DNA of 64,000 bases, taken from NCBI GenBank assembly GCA_018524725.1, contig JAEUWP010000139.1, positions 248,001-312,000 on the forward strand, written 5' to 3'. Shown here in pieces: positions 33,960-46,500 of the stretch. The notes below the pieces were generated by a model. It ran no database searches. It saw only the letters and a program-made list of their open reading frames with translations, and was not told the DNA's origin. Both the position numbers and the translations under genes were made by a program. Each line of letters begins with the position of its first letter. Position 1 is the stretch's first letter. This DNA is from Podaxis mareebaensis. Taxonomy: Eukaryota; Basidiomycota; Agaricomycetes; Agaricales; Agaricaceae.

Positions 33960-34498
33960 CTTTAGTCCGTTCAAAGAGATGAGGATTTGTGGTGATCTTG
34001 CCTAGAACCTGCGAGGATGAGATATGAGATAGATATGTGGCTAATTTTAGGACATCTGTGGGGACTTTTCGTCATCTGATAGTCTACACCGTTTTTTATC
34101 CCAACGGCCGAGTGCGAACACCAATCGTTTATGCAAATGGAATCCGTTGGTCGTCGATTTGTCCTTGAGGAAAGTTAAATTGCAGTAATCCGCTCAGTTG
34201 TTGTTGCGGAGTCCCAGGCGAAGCAGCTCGCGTTGAACGCCGATGTGAGGGAAGCATCGGCGGATAGTTCGGATTGTTTCAGCAGGACATCTGGATCTTT
34301 CATAGGAGATGGCATGGCCGGCAAGGTCCAACAAAGAGCCTAGACGTTAGTCTAAGTGGTCGTAGAGCGCCATAGCAGCTCAGTGTTGCCGCTCTTCTGA
34401 GGTTGGCAGTAGGCTTGCTTGGCCCTGTTTGGGTCCGTAAGCATTCCTCCCTTAACGGACACACTTGGCTGCTCAGAAGAGTCCTGTACCAGTTCACC
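33960..34498. promoter_or_regulatory. Divergent region between the aldolase and a small membrane protein gene
   Basis: These 539 bp separate two head-to-head starts. The short ORFs inside resemble nothing known to me. No clear TATA box was found. Confidence 0.4.
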
Positions 34499-34952
34499 AT
34501 GTTTCGGGACGCCCGACAGCTTTTCTTCCGACCAAATACTGGCCTACGGACGCGTCTCCAAAGTACGAACTCCAGGCCAGGGTACCAAGTCCATGAAGAA
34601 GCTATTGACTTTCGACCACCTTGGGTTTACGTCGCTTCTCGGCTGATGACTTTCACAATCATTCCCAGTGGGTGGATTGTGCAGATTCGATTGGACGTAT
34701 TTGACGTGGCAATGGTATTCTTCTAGGCATTGTGTTTTACTCCGTATTTCTCTATGACTTTGGCGACAAAGATCATGTGTTTCAACCAGTGAGTGCTAAT
34801 CCCGTTCTTACTTCCAGGCCAAGTGTTCACATCACCAATTTCTTTGACAGGTCAGGAGATGGGCTCTTGAACAAAAGGCCGCATTCCTGACACTCTCACC
34901 TGAAGAGGAACGAATGCTCAAAGCTCATGAACCCAAGTCGGAAACATCATAA
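34499..34952 (+). CDS. Small predicted mitochondrial single-pass membrane protein
   Basis: Three exons (34499-34667, 34727-34788, 34851-34952) total 333 nt and encode 110 residues in one frame. The N-terminus (MFRDARQLFFRPNTGLRTRL) is Arg-rich with only one acidic residue, like a mitochondrial presequence. A hydrophobic stretch follows (VYVASRLMTFTIIPS joined across the intron to IVFYSVFLYDFG), then a soluble tail FQPVRRWALEQKAAF and SPEEERMLKAHEP. Small inner-membrane assembly factors and accessory respiratory subunits look like this. I do not recognise the family. The three exons join without any frame correction, which supports the model. Confidence 0.6.
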
Positions 34953-35735
34953 CCTTGGAACACTATCTTCAAACGTCGATGTTTCTTTAGGGGTCTATCT
35001 GTGCAAAGCACCCCGATCTGCTAGACCATATGGAACACTGCTTCGCATAGACCGCCGAAAGAGGAGGGTGTTCAATTGGAGGGGTGGGGGGTTTGTTGTT
35101 TATGACGAGTGCACCATGTTCGGATGGTCATGGGTACAACGCAGCGCGGCCATTGCGGAAAACGGAAGACATTGTATGTTCATCACATGTTTGAGATCAT
35201 CAATCTTTGCGGGACTTGTCGTGCATCTGCCCGGTGGAATATATCTTAGATGAACTTAATCCCTTTTGGCTTTCGGCGTGGATGAGGCGCTGGAGATTTG
35301 AAGATTGGATGACTGGATGCTCGGAGTCTATCCTTTAGGCTTTTGAGCCATGATTTTCCGGATGACAGATGCACAACTCACCCCATTTCCTAAATCCAGA
35401 TTCGATCACTCTTACAGCACCTATCACTCTTTGGGTATGGATCCGTATCTGTGTTACCGTATTCTCAGGAGGGGGTATCTCTACCTGGTGTCGTTGTTTG
35501 CAAGTTGCTGATTTTGAGGAATGTAAGTACCTCGACATAAGGGCACTGACGTGCAGTATCGTACTAGGTTAAACAAGCGTGAGGCACCGGTGAGCTTCCA
35601 GTCATGCATTTGATTCAAGCGTGAAGCCTGGAGGATGGCAGCGGTGGATTGGGTCTCACTGGATTCGTGCCAGCGGTAACATCGCGTATATCGACTAATA
35701 TAGCCATCCTTTTTTGCAGCAGGGGCTTCCTCGCG
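34953..35735. other. Gene-poor stretch between the small membrane protein and the coiled-coil gene
   Basis: These 783 bp hold several ORFs of 60-110 codons on both strands, none with recognisable motifs. The longest (34927-35253, plus) overlaps the 3' end of the preceding gene. If the coiled-coil gene uses a candidate downstream intron, its last exon would reach 35615. Confidence 0.45.
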
Positions 35736-36032
35736 TTACCTTTCGCCTGGGCTTTGTGAGTCCATTTGGCTCAGCGACTTACTCATCACATACATACCTG
35801 CTGCGCTGTCGGCGCCTTGTCGCATGCTGCTATCCATGCGTATGCCCTTCAGCTTCTCGAGTGCACTCTGAATCTCCATGAGCTCCCCTCGAATAATATC
35901 CATATCTTCTTCTTTCTCCGCTCGTCGTGCTTCCTTGAACTCTATCCCCTTCGTTTTGGCGCACTGTTGAAGTTGCCCGTGATCTTCCTCCATCATTCTC
36001 TTAATGTTTTCCATTAGATCTTTTAGATCCAT
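35736..36032 (-). CDS. Small charged coiled-coil protein
   Basis: The start is the ATG at 36030-36032. About 98 residues: MDLKDLMENIKRMMEEDHGQ, then CAKTKGIEFKEARRAEKEED, GELMEIQSALEKLKGIRMDS. The heptad-like Leu/Met/Ile spacing and high Lys/Glu content predict one long coiled coil. The last residues (from MYVMSKSLSQMDSQ) may be read-through of an intron: a donor GTATGTATG begins at 35797, and joining to a weak acceptor at 35752 opens a frame of about 45 further codons to a stop at 35615-35617. I do not recognise the protein. It is transcribed divergently from the Scm3-like gene. Confidence 0.5.
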   Translation of the reverse strand: MDLKDLMENIKRMMEEDHGQLQQCAKTKGIEFKEARRAEKEEDMDIIRGELMEIQSALEKLKGIRMDSSMRQGADSAAGMYVMSKSLSQMDSQSPGER

Positions 36033-36275
36033 CACAGTATGTAGGTACTGAAGTTAATATGAAATTTAACGTGCTGAGGGCTGGGAGAGAAAGGTAGAGG
36101 TTTCGGGCAACTTACTGGCTCAGGATATCCATATATATGCATGCATACTTATGGGCGCTAGGGCGCGAAGCCTAACACGTGACCGGACATATTCTCGCGT
36201 GCGCATCGACATGGTATTGCAGATCGCACCTTTCCTCGGTTCTCGGCCGTGGTTGGTACTACCACAGACACAAGT

Positions 36276-38674
36276 ATGGCTTCCAAACCTTTAGGAGAAA
36301 ATCCCCGCCCTCCTCTTATCACACCCTCCGTTTCACCGCCACCTCAAACATGGTCTTCCAGACACGATGTTGCTCCGCCATACAAACGCCAACGATTGAC
36401 CTCTGTCTCGCGTTCTTCCAGCTCACGGCTCTCTGTTAGTGCAGCGGACGCAGCTCTCGATATACAAAAGGAACGTGAGGCATCGCGAGCACGACTTCTG
36501 GACACTTGGTCTCAGCTTGCGGAACGATACACACGGAGATTGGACGAGGATGACATTGTGGACATACGAACAGGTCAAATCGTGAAGGACAACGGATTTC
36601 TGAGAACGACTCGAAAATTTAATTTTGGTGAAGCCCTTGTATCGGAGGGAGCGGAAGGAGATGGGGGAAATGATTCACAAGCGGAGGAGGTCTCCGAAGA
36701 TGAGGAAGCTGCTGACGAGTTGGACGCGTTTTCCGAGGGTCATGATTTTCTGGACATTCTCGCCAAAGGCTTGCAGCCTGCTCAACGAGCAGCCTCAAAT
36801 CACGGTTCAGGCGATGCAGATGATTTGAAAGAATTCCTCGAGGCCGAGAAACGCAGAAAGGAAGAATATGGGAGCGACGTAGGGGAAGAGGAACTTGAAC
36901 CATCTCATATCACTCGTGGAAACGGGACGTTGTCCCCGTCCCCAACAACGGATAGTGAATTCGATAATGACGAAGAGGATCACAACGTTCCTCACGACCG
37001 ACCCCCAACAAGTTCGTCCGTGTATCAGTCTGGCGGGGAAGAGTCCTTCTCGGATGATGAACTCGATAACTGGGAGCTTACAGAAGCTAGTAGGGTCGTC
37101 GTCACCGATGATACACGAGACTTCCCTCTTCCAGATGAAGAATCCGAGTCCGAAGTCGAGATCGTTGAATCGTCCGTCCCTGTGTACGAACCCGTTCAGC
37201 CCGAAAAGAAACCAACCTCCCCGACACAACTACACACTCCTCCCAATTCCCACTCATCTGTCGGTCTGCGGAAAATTGATCGCACCATTATACCATCGCC
37301 TCGGCCGTCATCCCCCCAACGTCTTGCCCGTCCTCCACCTACTGCCCAAACCAAGAGTGCCCCCGCCTCTCCCGTGAAACCACGAGCGGCGAATGCAAAG
37401 ATGCAAACTCCACGCCGACGAGCACACACCCCAGAAGTTATTGACATTTCTGATGACGACGGCGAAAATCCCGAACCCGGCTCAAGTCGGACACCATATT
37501 CTCCGTCGCCTTCTCCCCCTTCCCCTCCTCCGCCGGTTCGTGCTCGCAGTTCCGCCCAGGGTCGTGCAAGTCATAAACGCAAACGCTCTTCGTCTGAGCA
37601 CGAAGGATACGTACCATTTCAGGCTCCTGAAACTATCTCGAAAAATAGGACGGCAGCCAGAACTCGCAAGACTGCTACCGGTGAGAACCCTCTTTCCAGT
37701 ATCATACTGCGACTTATGGATTCTCAGGACGAGAAAGCAATACTGTACACCACTATTCCTCCCGGCGTTCTCGGTCAAAGTCAAGATATGTCACTCCCTC
37801 TGATGATGACGGTCATCTAAGCTCGGATAATGGACACGACCAACGTCCTTGCACTTCCCGACGCTTCGCTTCTGTCTCCGCTCCTTCAAACACCCAGCCG
37901 CCCCACACACCACACACAAACTCAACGCATCATCCCGGGATGTATCTATCTTTTGGTGATCCCCGGATCCAGCAAATCCTCGCCCATACCATGCAACAGC
38001 TGGTTGCCCTGCAGTGGACACCAACTGATCCAGGTCCAACTGGGAACAAGTATCCTTACACCCCCAGCCATCATAGATTTTCGTCCGTCGGACCGGCTTT
38101 CATGTACTCAACACCCGACCACCGACATCCATATCCTTTCAGCTATGATCCATCATTGTCAAAGGCTACCTTGCCTCCAAGTTCTCCTGAACCGCCCTCG
38201 TCACCCGTCAAACCCAGAGAACGACGCGGGTCTCTTGCCGCACGAAGTCGATCGAAAGGGAGAGTTTCCTTCTGCCTCGATGAGAGTGACGACGGCCATT
38301 CGGAGAGTGAGGTATCCGAAACTTCGCTTTCTGAACCTCTTGAGACCACAGCTGAACGTCACCGGCAAGAGAGGGGAAGGTCTCGCAGTCACCAACGCTC
38401 CAAGAGCAAAGGGAAGGGGAAGGAAAAGGCTCCTGCTCGACACGTTTCTCCCTCTGATTCCGAGCCTGACAGTGACCATAGCCCGAAAGACAGAAGAACT
38501 ACGACTACACGTGGTATGTCCATGCGTGCCCAAACACCTGGCCCGGAATCCCGATCAAGAGGGCGGGTGTCATCTATCTCAATCCCATCCTCAACCCCAT
38601 CGCGTTCATCACGTTCGCTGAAAAAGGGCTCTTCGAAACCTCGGACGAAACAAGCCAAAGATTTGAGTGATTGA
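36276..38674 (+). CDS. Scm3/HJURP-like centromeric histone chaperone with long disordered tail
   Basis: The start at 36276 is MASKPLGENPRPP. Residues about 74-110 read LLDTWSQLAERYTRRLDED, DIVDIRTGQIVKDNGFLR. This resembles the end of the Scm3 domain, where a W-x2-[IL]-x2-[KR]-Y stretch is followed by acidic residues and a D-x2-TG-x-IV-x-[DN]-G motif. An acidic region follows (EEVSEDEEAADELDAFSEGH), then a motif VIDISDDDGE. One intron (about 37691-37730, GTGAGA...CTCAG) joins RTRKTATG to RESNTVHHYSSRRSRS. A second structured-looking stretch is FGDPRIQQILAHTMQQLVAL. The end is Ser/Arg-rich. Scm3 delivers CENP-A to centromeres. The match is short, so the function is inferred. Confidence 0.62.
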
Positions 38675-38994
38675 ATGTAGAACTTTGTCCTCTAAATTAT
38701 TTTCAGTATATAATGGTCTGTATCTTCTTGCTTTTGTATTTGTTCTGCATCAGCTGTATGTATCTCTAGTGCTAGCCCTGCTGAATCCGAGCATTGAAGG
38801 ATTCGGTTTTGGATGGCAGTCGATTTCGATTGATGCCCAGAGGTTGTCACGTGACTCTAAAATTCAATTGACGGGACTTCTCAAATATTTTGATCCCAAG
38901 TATGTAGAGATAGCTTGTGCTCTTCAACCTTATGCTACCTCCCGTTCTCTAGACCCCAAACTGCTTATCCTATAGACATACCAAGGATTGCACA
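38675..38994. other. Intergenic region between the Scm3-like gene and the DHX37 helicase
   Basis: These 320 bp between tandem plus-strand genes contain the 3' end of the first and the promoter of the second. No conserved ORF or clear TATA box was seen. Confidence 0.45.
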
Positions 38995-41900
38995 ATGCCG
39001 CCTGTACGCCAGGAATATAATGCTAAGGCCAGGCGGTCGACCGCAGGAACGAGGAAAAAGGGAAAACTGAAGAAACGAAAGCAAGATGGGCAAGTAAACG
39101 ATGTCGATCCAAACGCTGAGATTGTTGCTCCAAAAAGTACACGGGAGAAGGAATTAGACAGAAGGGAACGTCTGAAGCAGGAGGTATGTCTGGTTTAAGA
39201 CTTTAGCCTATTGATCTAACCATTTATTTCCAGCTGCGAGCGCAATCAGACAATTGGAGTAGCAAAAAGAAGAAGCGCCTAGAAAAATACATTGTCAGTT
39301 TATCTATCTGCATATATGCGAAAATTCGGAAACTCATACCGGTACAGGACAAGAAATTGAAGAAAGAAGAACGGGTTCTAATCTTCGAGAAATTGGCGTA
39401 TGTGAACATCTCATAGGTGGCGAAAGAAAGTTAACAGATAGTAGAAAATCGCAGAATGGGATTGACTCAGCATTGCTACAATCTTCTTCTACCCTGGGGA
39501 CTGGGAAGACCTTAACGCACCAGGAACGTATGGAGAAGGAAGAGGACCTGCAAGTTAGACATGCCATGCGGGGCCTTGCTGGGAAGCGGAAGCGACATTC
39601 TGGAGTAATGGATATGATGGACATCGAGGATGATTTGGAGAATGAGGATGTACGGCTGCATGGATCGGACGCTGATTCGGATGGAAAATCTGAATATCCC
39701 TCGAAACCCTCGGAGCATGTAAGATTGGATGCGATGGACGCTCAAGCCAATGAAACCTCAGCAACGGTGGTGTCTGCACCCGTGGTGGTTGGCAGTGCTT
39801 TACGAAGGAACGAGGATGGTACCGTGGCAGCTCCTATCATCAGAACAAGGTCAAAGAAGGTACGGGCTAGATACCTATTAGTTGAAGATATTTTAACAAC
39901 AATTGCAGACCGGCGTTGGGAAATGGAAAAGCCCGTCCTCCCAACCACCAACTCAAGACGATGATTCGGATACATCTTTCGATAGTTCGGATTCCGCTTA
40001 CGACTCAACTTCAGGAGATGAAGAAGAAACAGAAAGCGGAGACGGGGAAGAGACCGACAAGGAAAAAACGGAAGATATGAATGGAAGCGGTGGTGCAGAG
40101 GAGAGCGATGAAGAATCTGATTCTGATAGTGGAGAGCAGGAGGAACAAAAGCCGAAGAAACTCAGCTTTAAGGAGTGGGCAACCAAGCAGCTTTCGCTAG
40201 CTAAGGGATACATAGTGGACCCTACAGACCTTAAGGAGGAGGCACCATTACCTACGCCCACAATCGAGCGCCCTGCGAAAAGAAGGAAGGTCGACGCTCC
40301 AGAAAAGATGCGAGGTCCTCTAGGTGAAGACCTTGCCCTGCCCACGACATCGTTCGCTCGGCACGTCTTGAAGAAAGGAGATCCCCAAGAAGGCAAGAAA
40401 TCCTATACTAAAACTACCACTATCAATCGCCCGCCAGACGTCGAAGAGGCTCGCCTCATGCTTCCTATCTTGACCGAGGAGCAGCCCATCATGGAGGCTA
40501 TTATGCTCAATCCGGTGGTCATCATATGCGGCGAAACAGGTAGCGGGAAGACCACTCAAGTTCCCCAGTTTCTGTATGAGGCTGGTTTTGGGAATCCTGA
40601 AAGTGGTATGACGTCCCCCGACCCCATCCTTGCCTAACTTTGTTGATTTCTGAGGCAGAAAACCCTGGAATGATTGGCGTTACGCAGCCCCGTCGAGTAG
40701 CTGCCATCTCTATGGCCAACCGAGTTGCACACGAATTATCATTAACCTCATCTCAAGTTTCATACCAAATTCGTTACGATGCTACGGTGTCGCCCTCAAC
40801 GTCGATCAAGTTCATGACTGACGGTGTCCTACTGCGAGAGCTGGCCACCGATTTCCTGTTGAGCAAATACTCTGTCATTATCATTGACGAGGCACACGAG
40901 AGGAGTATCAACACAGATATTCTCATCGGTGTCCTGAGTCGTGTTATCAAGCTGCGAGAGGAAATGTGGAAAGAGGGCAAACAAGGAGCAAAGGTTCGTC
41001 AAGTTCCTCTTTCATTCACGTTTCTCTCATAAACTTCACTCTGCAGCCTTTACGCCTAATCATCATGTCTGCTACCCTTCGCGTCAGCGACTTCGCCGAG
41101 AACAAGACCTTATTCTCTGTGCCTCCCCCAATCATCAATGTTGCTGCACGCCAACATCCTGTTACTATCCACTTCAGTCGGCGGACCTCGCCAGATTACG
41201 TTACAGAGGCGATCAAAAAAGCTTCCAAGATCCACGCTCGCCTGCCACCTGGAGGCATCCTGATATTCCTAACAGGTCAAAATGAAATTACCGGTGTTTG
41301 CAGACGCCTCGAGGAACGATACGGGAGGAAGGCTCTTCAGCAGAGGAAAAATCAACGGGATAACCGAAATTCCATTGCTAAGCAACACCATCACCAAACT
41401 GACCAGAGAGCACACAAGTTAACAGTCAATCCTACACAAGGTACCAGACCCGCAGCCGATTTCGGAGTCTCACCACTGATCCTGGTGTCTAGTCGATCTT
41501 GAAGCTGAGGATGTTGACGTTGACATCGAGGACCGAGCCCAAGTTGATATCGGCCCGGATGAAGGTGCTGATAATGACGATGAAAACGATCTGGAGAGTG
41601 ATGTTGACGAGAACCTCAACAATGAGCTGGGAATCGACATGGAGGAGACTGAAGGTTTGTTACTCTGGCTTTAGACCACATACATCCGCCGACTTTCTGT
41701 CTTTAGTTCCCATGCATGTTATCCCGCTCTACTCCTTGCTGCCAAGCGAAAGGCAGATGGATGTTTTCAAGCCTCCACCTGCTGATGCACGTTTAGTTGT
41801 CGTAGCCACCAACGTTGCTGAGACATCCTTAACAATTCCAGGCATAAAATACGTGGTAGATTGCGGCAGAGCGAAAGAGGTGCGTAGATTATATTGCCAG

Positions 41901-43430
41901 ACAGAAAATGACTGAGGGAAATTATCAGCGCAGATACGACGTGGCGAATGGAATTCAAGCGTTCCAAGTCACCTGGGTGTCGAAAGCGTCAGCCGCTCAA
42001 AGAGCTGGTCGTGCCGGACGTACTGGTCCAGGTCACTGTTACCGCCTTTACTCCTCCGCCCTATTTGAGCACCACTTCCAACAATTCAATCCACCAGAGA
42101 TCTTGCGCGCGCCAATAGAAGGCGTTGTTTTGCAGATGAAGAACATGCATATAGATGCCGTTGTTAATTTCCCCTTCCCAACTCCCCCCGATCGCTTTGC
42201 GCTTCAGCAAGCGGAGAAGGTATTGACGCACCTTGGAGCGCTAAAAAAGTCGGCTCCAATTATATCGCAGCTACATCCAGCGAGTAGTCAAATTACCGAC
42301 CTTGGCAGGACTATGGCGCTGTTTCCCTTGTCCCCCCGTTATTCGCGGATGTTGGCAGCCGGTCAACAACATCAATGCCTTCCCTATGTCATTGCGATGG
42401 TTTCCGCTATGTCGGTTGGGGACCCCTTCCTGCACGAAGAAGCAATTGAAATGAACGACGGTGCCCGCGATGACTCTGAAACAGAAGACCTGTCACATTT
42501 GACAGGTGAAGCGGCGAAAGCTAAAGAAATGAGGCGGTTACGCAGGAAAGCGTACTTCCAGACCCAACATGTACGTCAGGCCAACACATCTCATGCAGTT
42601 CTAGGCTCACTCGTAAATTAAGCAACACGGTTCCCTGGGAAACTTTACAAGTGATATCCTGAAAATCTTGTCGGTTGTTGGTGCTTACGAGTACCACGGT
42701 GGAGGAGCTGGTTTTTGCTCCGACCATTTCGTAAGGTTTAAAGTGAGCACGCTACAGCAATCCTTCTGCTTCAGTATTCATAGTTATATTCGGCAGGCAA
42801 TGGAGGAAATCCATAAGCTTCGAGCACAAATGAGCAACATCATGCAGATGTATTTCCCAGAGACGAACGCCCAATTTTCACCTAAACTTCCACCGCCGAG
42901 TAAAATTCAGGTCAGCCAACACTCACTATAATGATCGCTAGTTATTCATGTCCCTCCCTACTCAGATTAAAGTCCTCAAACAACTCACATGTGCGGCTTT
43001 CATAGACCAAGTCGCCATCCGCAAGGATCTTGTCGATCGGAATCACTCTTCTGGCGGTTCTCAGTACAGCAGTAGCCACGGCGTACCTTACCGGGCTATT
43101 GGAATCACTGAGGACGTTTTTCTCCACCCTTCGTCAGTCTTATCTGATCGGCCGCCGCCACATTACATTGTCTTCCAAGAGGTAATCAGAACAACGCGGG
43201 TGTTCGTCAAAGGTGGGTGTTTGTCTTGAAGTTCTGGAAAACTTTGTTCATAGTCCGTAGGACTAACGGTAGTCAATCCTGCTTGGCTTTCCTCTCTTGG
43301 GAAGTCGACCCTGTGCACGTACTCCAAACCTTTTAAGGGGACAGATGGTGTCCTCATGACAATACCACGTTTCGGGCCTGAGGGTTGGGAGCTACCAGCA
43401 GTGAAAGCGGACGGGCTTCTATCAAATTGA
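38995..43430 (+). CDS. DHX37/Dhr1 (Ecm16) DEAH-box ribosome-biogenesis helicase
   Basis: The N-terminus is Lys/Arg-rich ([14 protein letters not shown]) with [17 protein letters not shown], followed by long acidic stretches. The DEAH core is complete: [20 protein letters not shown] (motif I, 40529-40590), [18 protein letters not shown] (motif II), [13 protein letters not shown] (III), [35 protein letters not shown] (V), and [20 protein letters not shown] (VI). The ratchet/OB regions follow ([34 protein letters not shown]). The last exon, after an intron at about 43212-43257, gives [19 protein letters not shown] and ends VKADGLLSN. Dhr1/DHX37 releases U3 snoRNA from the 90S pre-ribosome in the nucleolus. 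At least eight introns. It converges with SEN1. Confidence 0.92.
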
Positions 43431-43574
43431 TGCATCATTACGTGTAATTATGGTAATAGTACATGACGAGTATATATAATTTACCCAATGGGTCATTTGG
43501 CCAACACATGTTCGTCCGGGTCATTACTTGTATGATGTATCCTGACATTTCCCATTACTTGACGGCGCACTCTT

Positions 43575-46500
43575 TCATGGTTTTTTATTTTTGGGTATGA
43601 AGAGATTCGGTGCTTTCTTTGGACGTTTTGTCGGTGGTTGGGGTGGGCGTTTCTCGTTTTCCCGCTTGTTCGAGGATGATTCTTCAGCCGGTCGTTTGGT
43701 ACCTGCCACTTGCGGCTTTGGGCGGTGGTTATTGGCATTACTACTGGAGGGGGTATCATTTGCATTTGGATTCATGTGGGCTGGTTGCTTATTTTGCTTC
43801 AGGTCTTGAGGCTGGAATAAATCAGTCGGCAGGGGGTTGGTAGGCACTGGGTCAGAGGTCTGCTTCGGTGCTTTGGCTCCGCTGCCGCTACTTGCAGCTC
43901 CAGGGGCGGGTTTGGTGAAGTAGGTGTGATCAGCCTGGCATGGCATATAGCTCAGAGACCTCGCAAAATAGATACGTAATTTACACTGACCTCGATGAGG
44001 CACAAGCGGTTTCTCGCATCGTCTATGATTGCACGCCAATTGGCATCACTTCTCTCTAAGGTGGCTGCATTCCCTAGGATGTAGAGAGAAGACTTTGCTC
44101 GAGTCAGAGCAACATTCATTCGCCGCGTGTCTGAAGTATGTCTTTAGTAACAGGTGGACAAGTGAAATCCCTGACTGACCTGACAAGAAGCCAATGTTCT
44201 GCAGACCGGGACCGGCACGAACGCATGAAAGAATTATGACGTCTTTCTCTTGACCCTGGAATCCATCGACAGTATTAAAATCAATGCGACCAAGTATACC
44301 CTTCCCAAACCGCTGTTCGAAGTGTCGTTTTAGCTCCGTGATCTGCGCACGGTACATAGAAACAACTCCGATTCGATAGTCCAAATTCGTCTTCGAATAT
44401 TCTATCCTGAGGCGGTTGAAAAGAGCTGCAGCAACGTTGCACTCCGCCATATTTTTGATGGAATGACCACTCGTTTCTTCGAGACCTTTGGATATGTTGA
44501 AGAATTTGTACGTTCCAAACCGAGGGTTCTGATGCCATGGCTGGACTGTCTTTTCTGCCATGTTTGGACCGTCTTCGAGTCTGCCCTGATAGAACACGGC
44601 GCTTGGCAGTCGACTGATGTCGGGGTGCATACGATATTGGATACTAGGAGGCCATACTCAGTGGTAATCGGACGCGATAGTTAGTAATTTTTACCTCAAA
44701 AGGTGAACTGCATCAGGATGGGATTTCTGCATCCGAACGAAGAGGGACTGGTTATATCGGTATTTGCTTGCCTGAGAAGGAGTTATAATCCCGGGACCGA
44801 AGAAGGATTAATGGACAACACACCTCTTGTGAAAGCACGGTTGGCGGTAACTGCTGAGGATCTCCAACCAAGATGCAACGCTGACACTTATACTTCAAGG
44901 GGATTAGGGTACTAAGCTCAATAGCTTGAGCTGCTTCATCAATGATGATCATATCGAAGTCAAGCTGCTCTATGGTTTCATGTCCAGCACCCGACAATGT
45001 CGAGCAAATGACATCCGCCTCAAGCAGGATCTTCTGTCGCGTGGATCGACGCAGTGCATCCAGCGTGCGCGATGCCGATTTTTGTTCATCCTTCAGACGA
45101 TCCATCCGACTAGCAAGCGCCGTTCTGCGAGCGTTGAGCTGCGCAATTTCGCTCTGGAGAGAGACAGCACGGTTACCGTCTGTGCTTTCTTCCAGGTCTC
45201 TGTACAGTCTATCCTTCTTCGTTCTAATCTCTTCGAGCTCTTTTCGCACCGCCGCAATCTCTCCGCCGTTATTCCCGTCTTTGGGAGGGTCAATTGCTTG
45301 GTCAACCAGATAGTCGAGTGATATGTCTTTGACCGAAGCATTCATCGACTGTTCCGTGCCAATGCGGACCACCTTGACCGTGTCACCACGTTTCTCGGGA
45401 CCTCTGTATCCATCCTTGATACGGCGAGCTATCTCGTCGATCGCTGCATTACTCGGAGCACAAAGAAGAACTTTAGATAGTGGGGGCCGCTCGGATGACG
45501 CACCGCCTCCAACCTGGATAGGAACAGCAGGCCGCGGCCGTTTGGTGAGGGCCAACGAAACAAGACCGCAGATTGTCGACGTTTTCCCAGTGCCCGGCGG
45601 CCTATAGGGAGTGAACTTCTAACCAGTATTTACGAGACGTCGTGGGCTTACCCTTGAATCAGCGTGAAGCCATCCGTTTTCATAGCCTTCAAAACGGCTA
45701 CTGCTTGAGGTTCATTGATTTTGAATTCGGCCATAATCTTCTGCACCTCCTGCTGTTCTGGCGGAGCTGCCTGTTTGAGTTTGGGTCGCAGAATAGTGTT
45801 GGCAAAATCGTAGTATGGCAAAGATTTGAGGGCAGCATATTCCCGGTGAAGAGTGCTCAAACTATTTGGGCCAGATCAGTCATAGTTTCAAAGGAACTCT
45901 GCGTCAGAAACTCACCTAAAGACTTTGCTGATCTTCCAAGACGTACTGATATGCAGACCGGGATCTTCGAAACCGCTCCTGACATAGCAGCGCAAAGAAG
46001 CCTGAGTTGTTTGGTAATTGGAGGTGAAGCTCTTTGTTTTAGCAAGTATGCATTTATTGGTCTGCGGATGACGGAGTAGGACAACGTCCGTTTCCTGAGC
46101 AAGGTAATAGTCCTTCCGAAGATTATTCTCAAACAGAACATCGAGCTCTAGCCAATCATCAACATATTGCTTCGCCGCAATTTTACATTCGTAAATTTCC
46201 GGGGCTTCATCTTTGGCTTGTACGATCTGTGCCCAGCATTCCAACAGGAGCAGAGGTTCGAAGATACGGTGGAAATGACTGAAATCCATGAAGACGTCGG
46301 GGATAGGTGTGAGATTGACATTGAATCCTGGAGGGGTTGGACCATCATAGTCATAGTTCCAAGAGAGAAGAATACGGTGAAGGCCAGAAATATCTGGCTT
46401 CATCCGCATCTTAGCTCTGTGAGCCTCTTCGCGTTGTTTTAGGCGAGCGAGGGCGATGTTCTCTCCCATAGAAATATCGAGAGTCTTGATCTGTCGTCGT

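Noticed and set aside
34927..35253. ORF overlapping the end of the small membrane protein gene
   Set aside because: No recognisable motif. It starts inside the coding region of a better supported gene.
37393..37803. Plus-strand ORF overlapping the Scm3-like gene in another frame
   Set aside because: A shadow frame. The Scm3-like frame is continuous through a clear intron at about 37691-37730.
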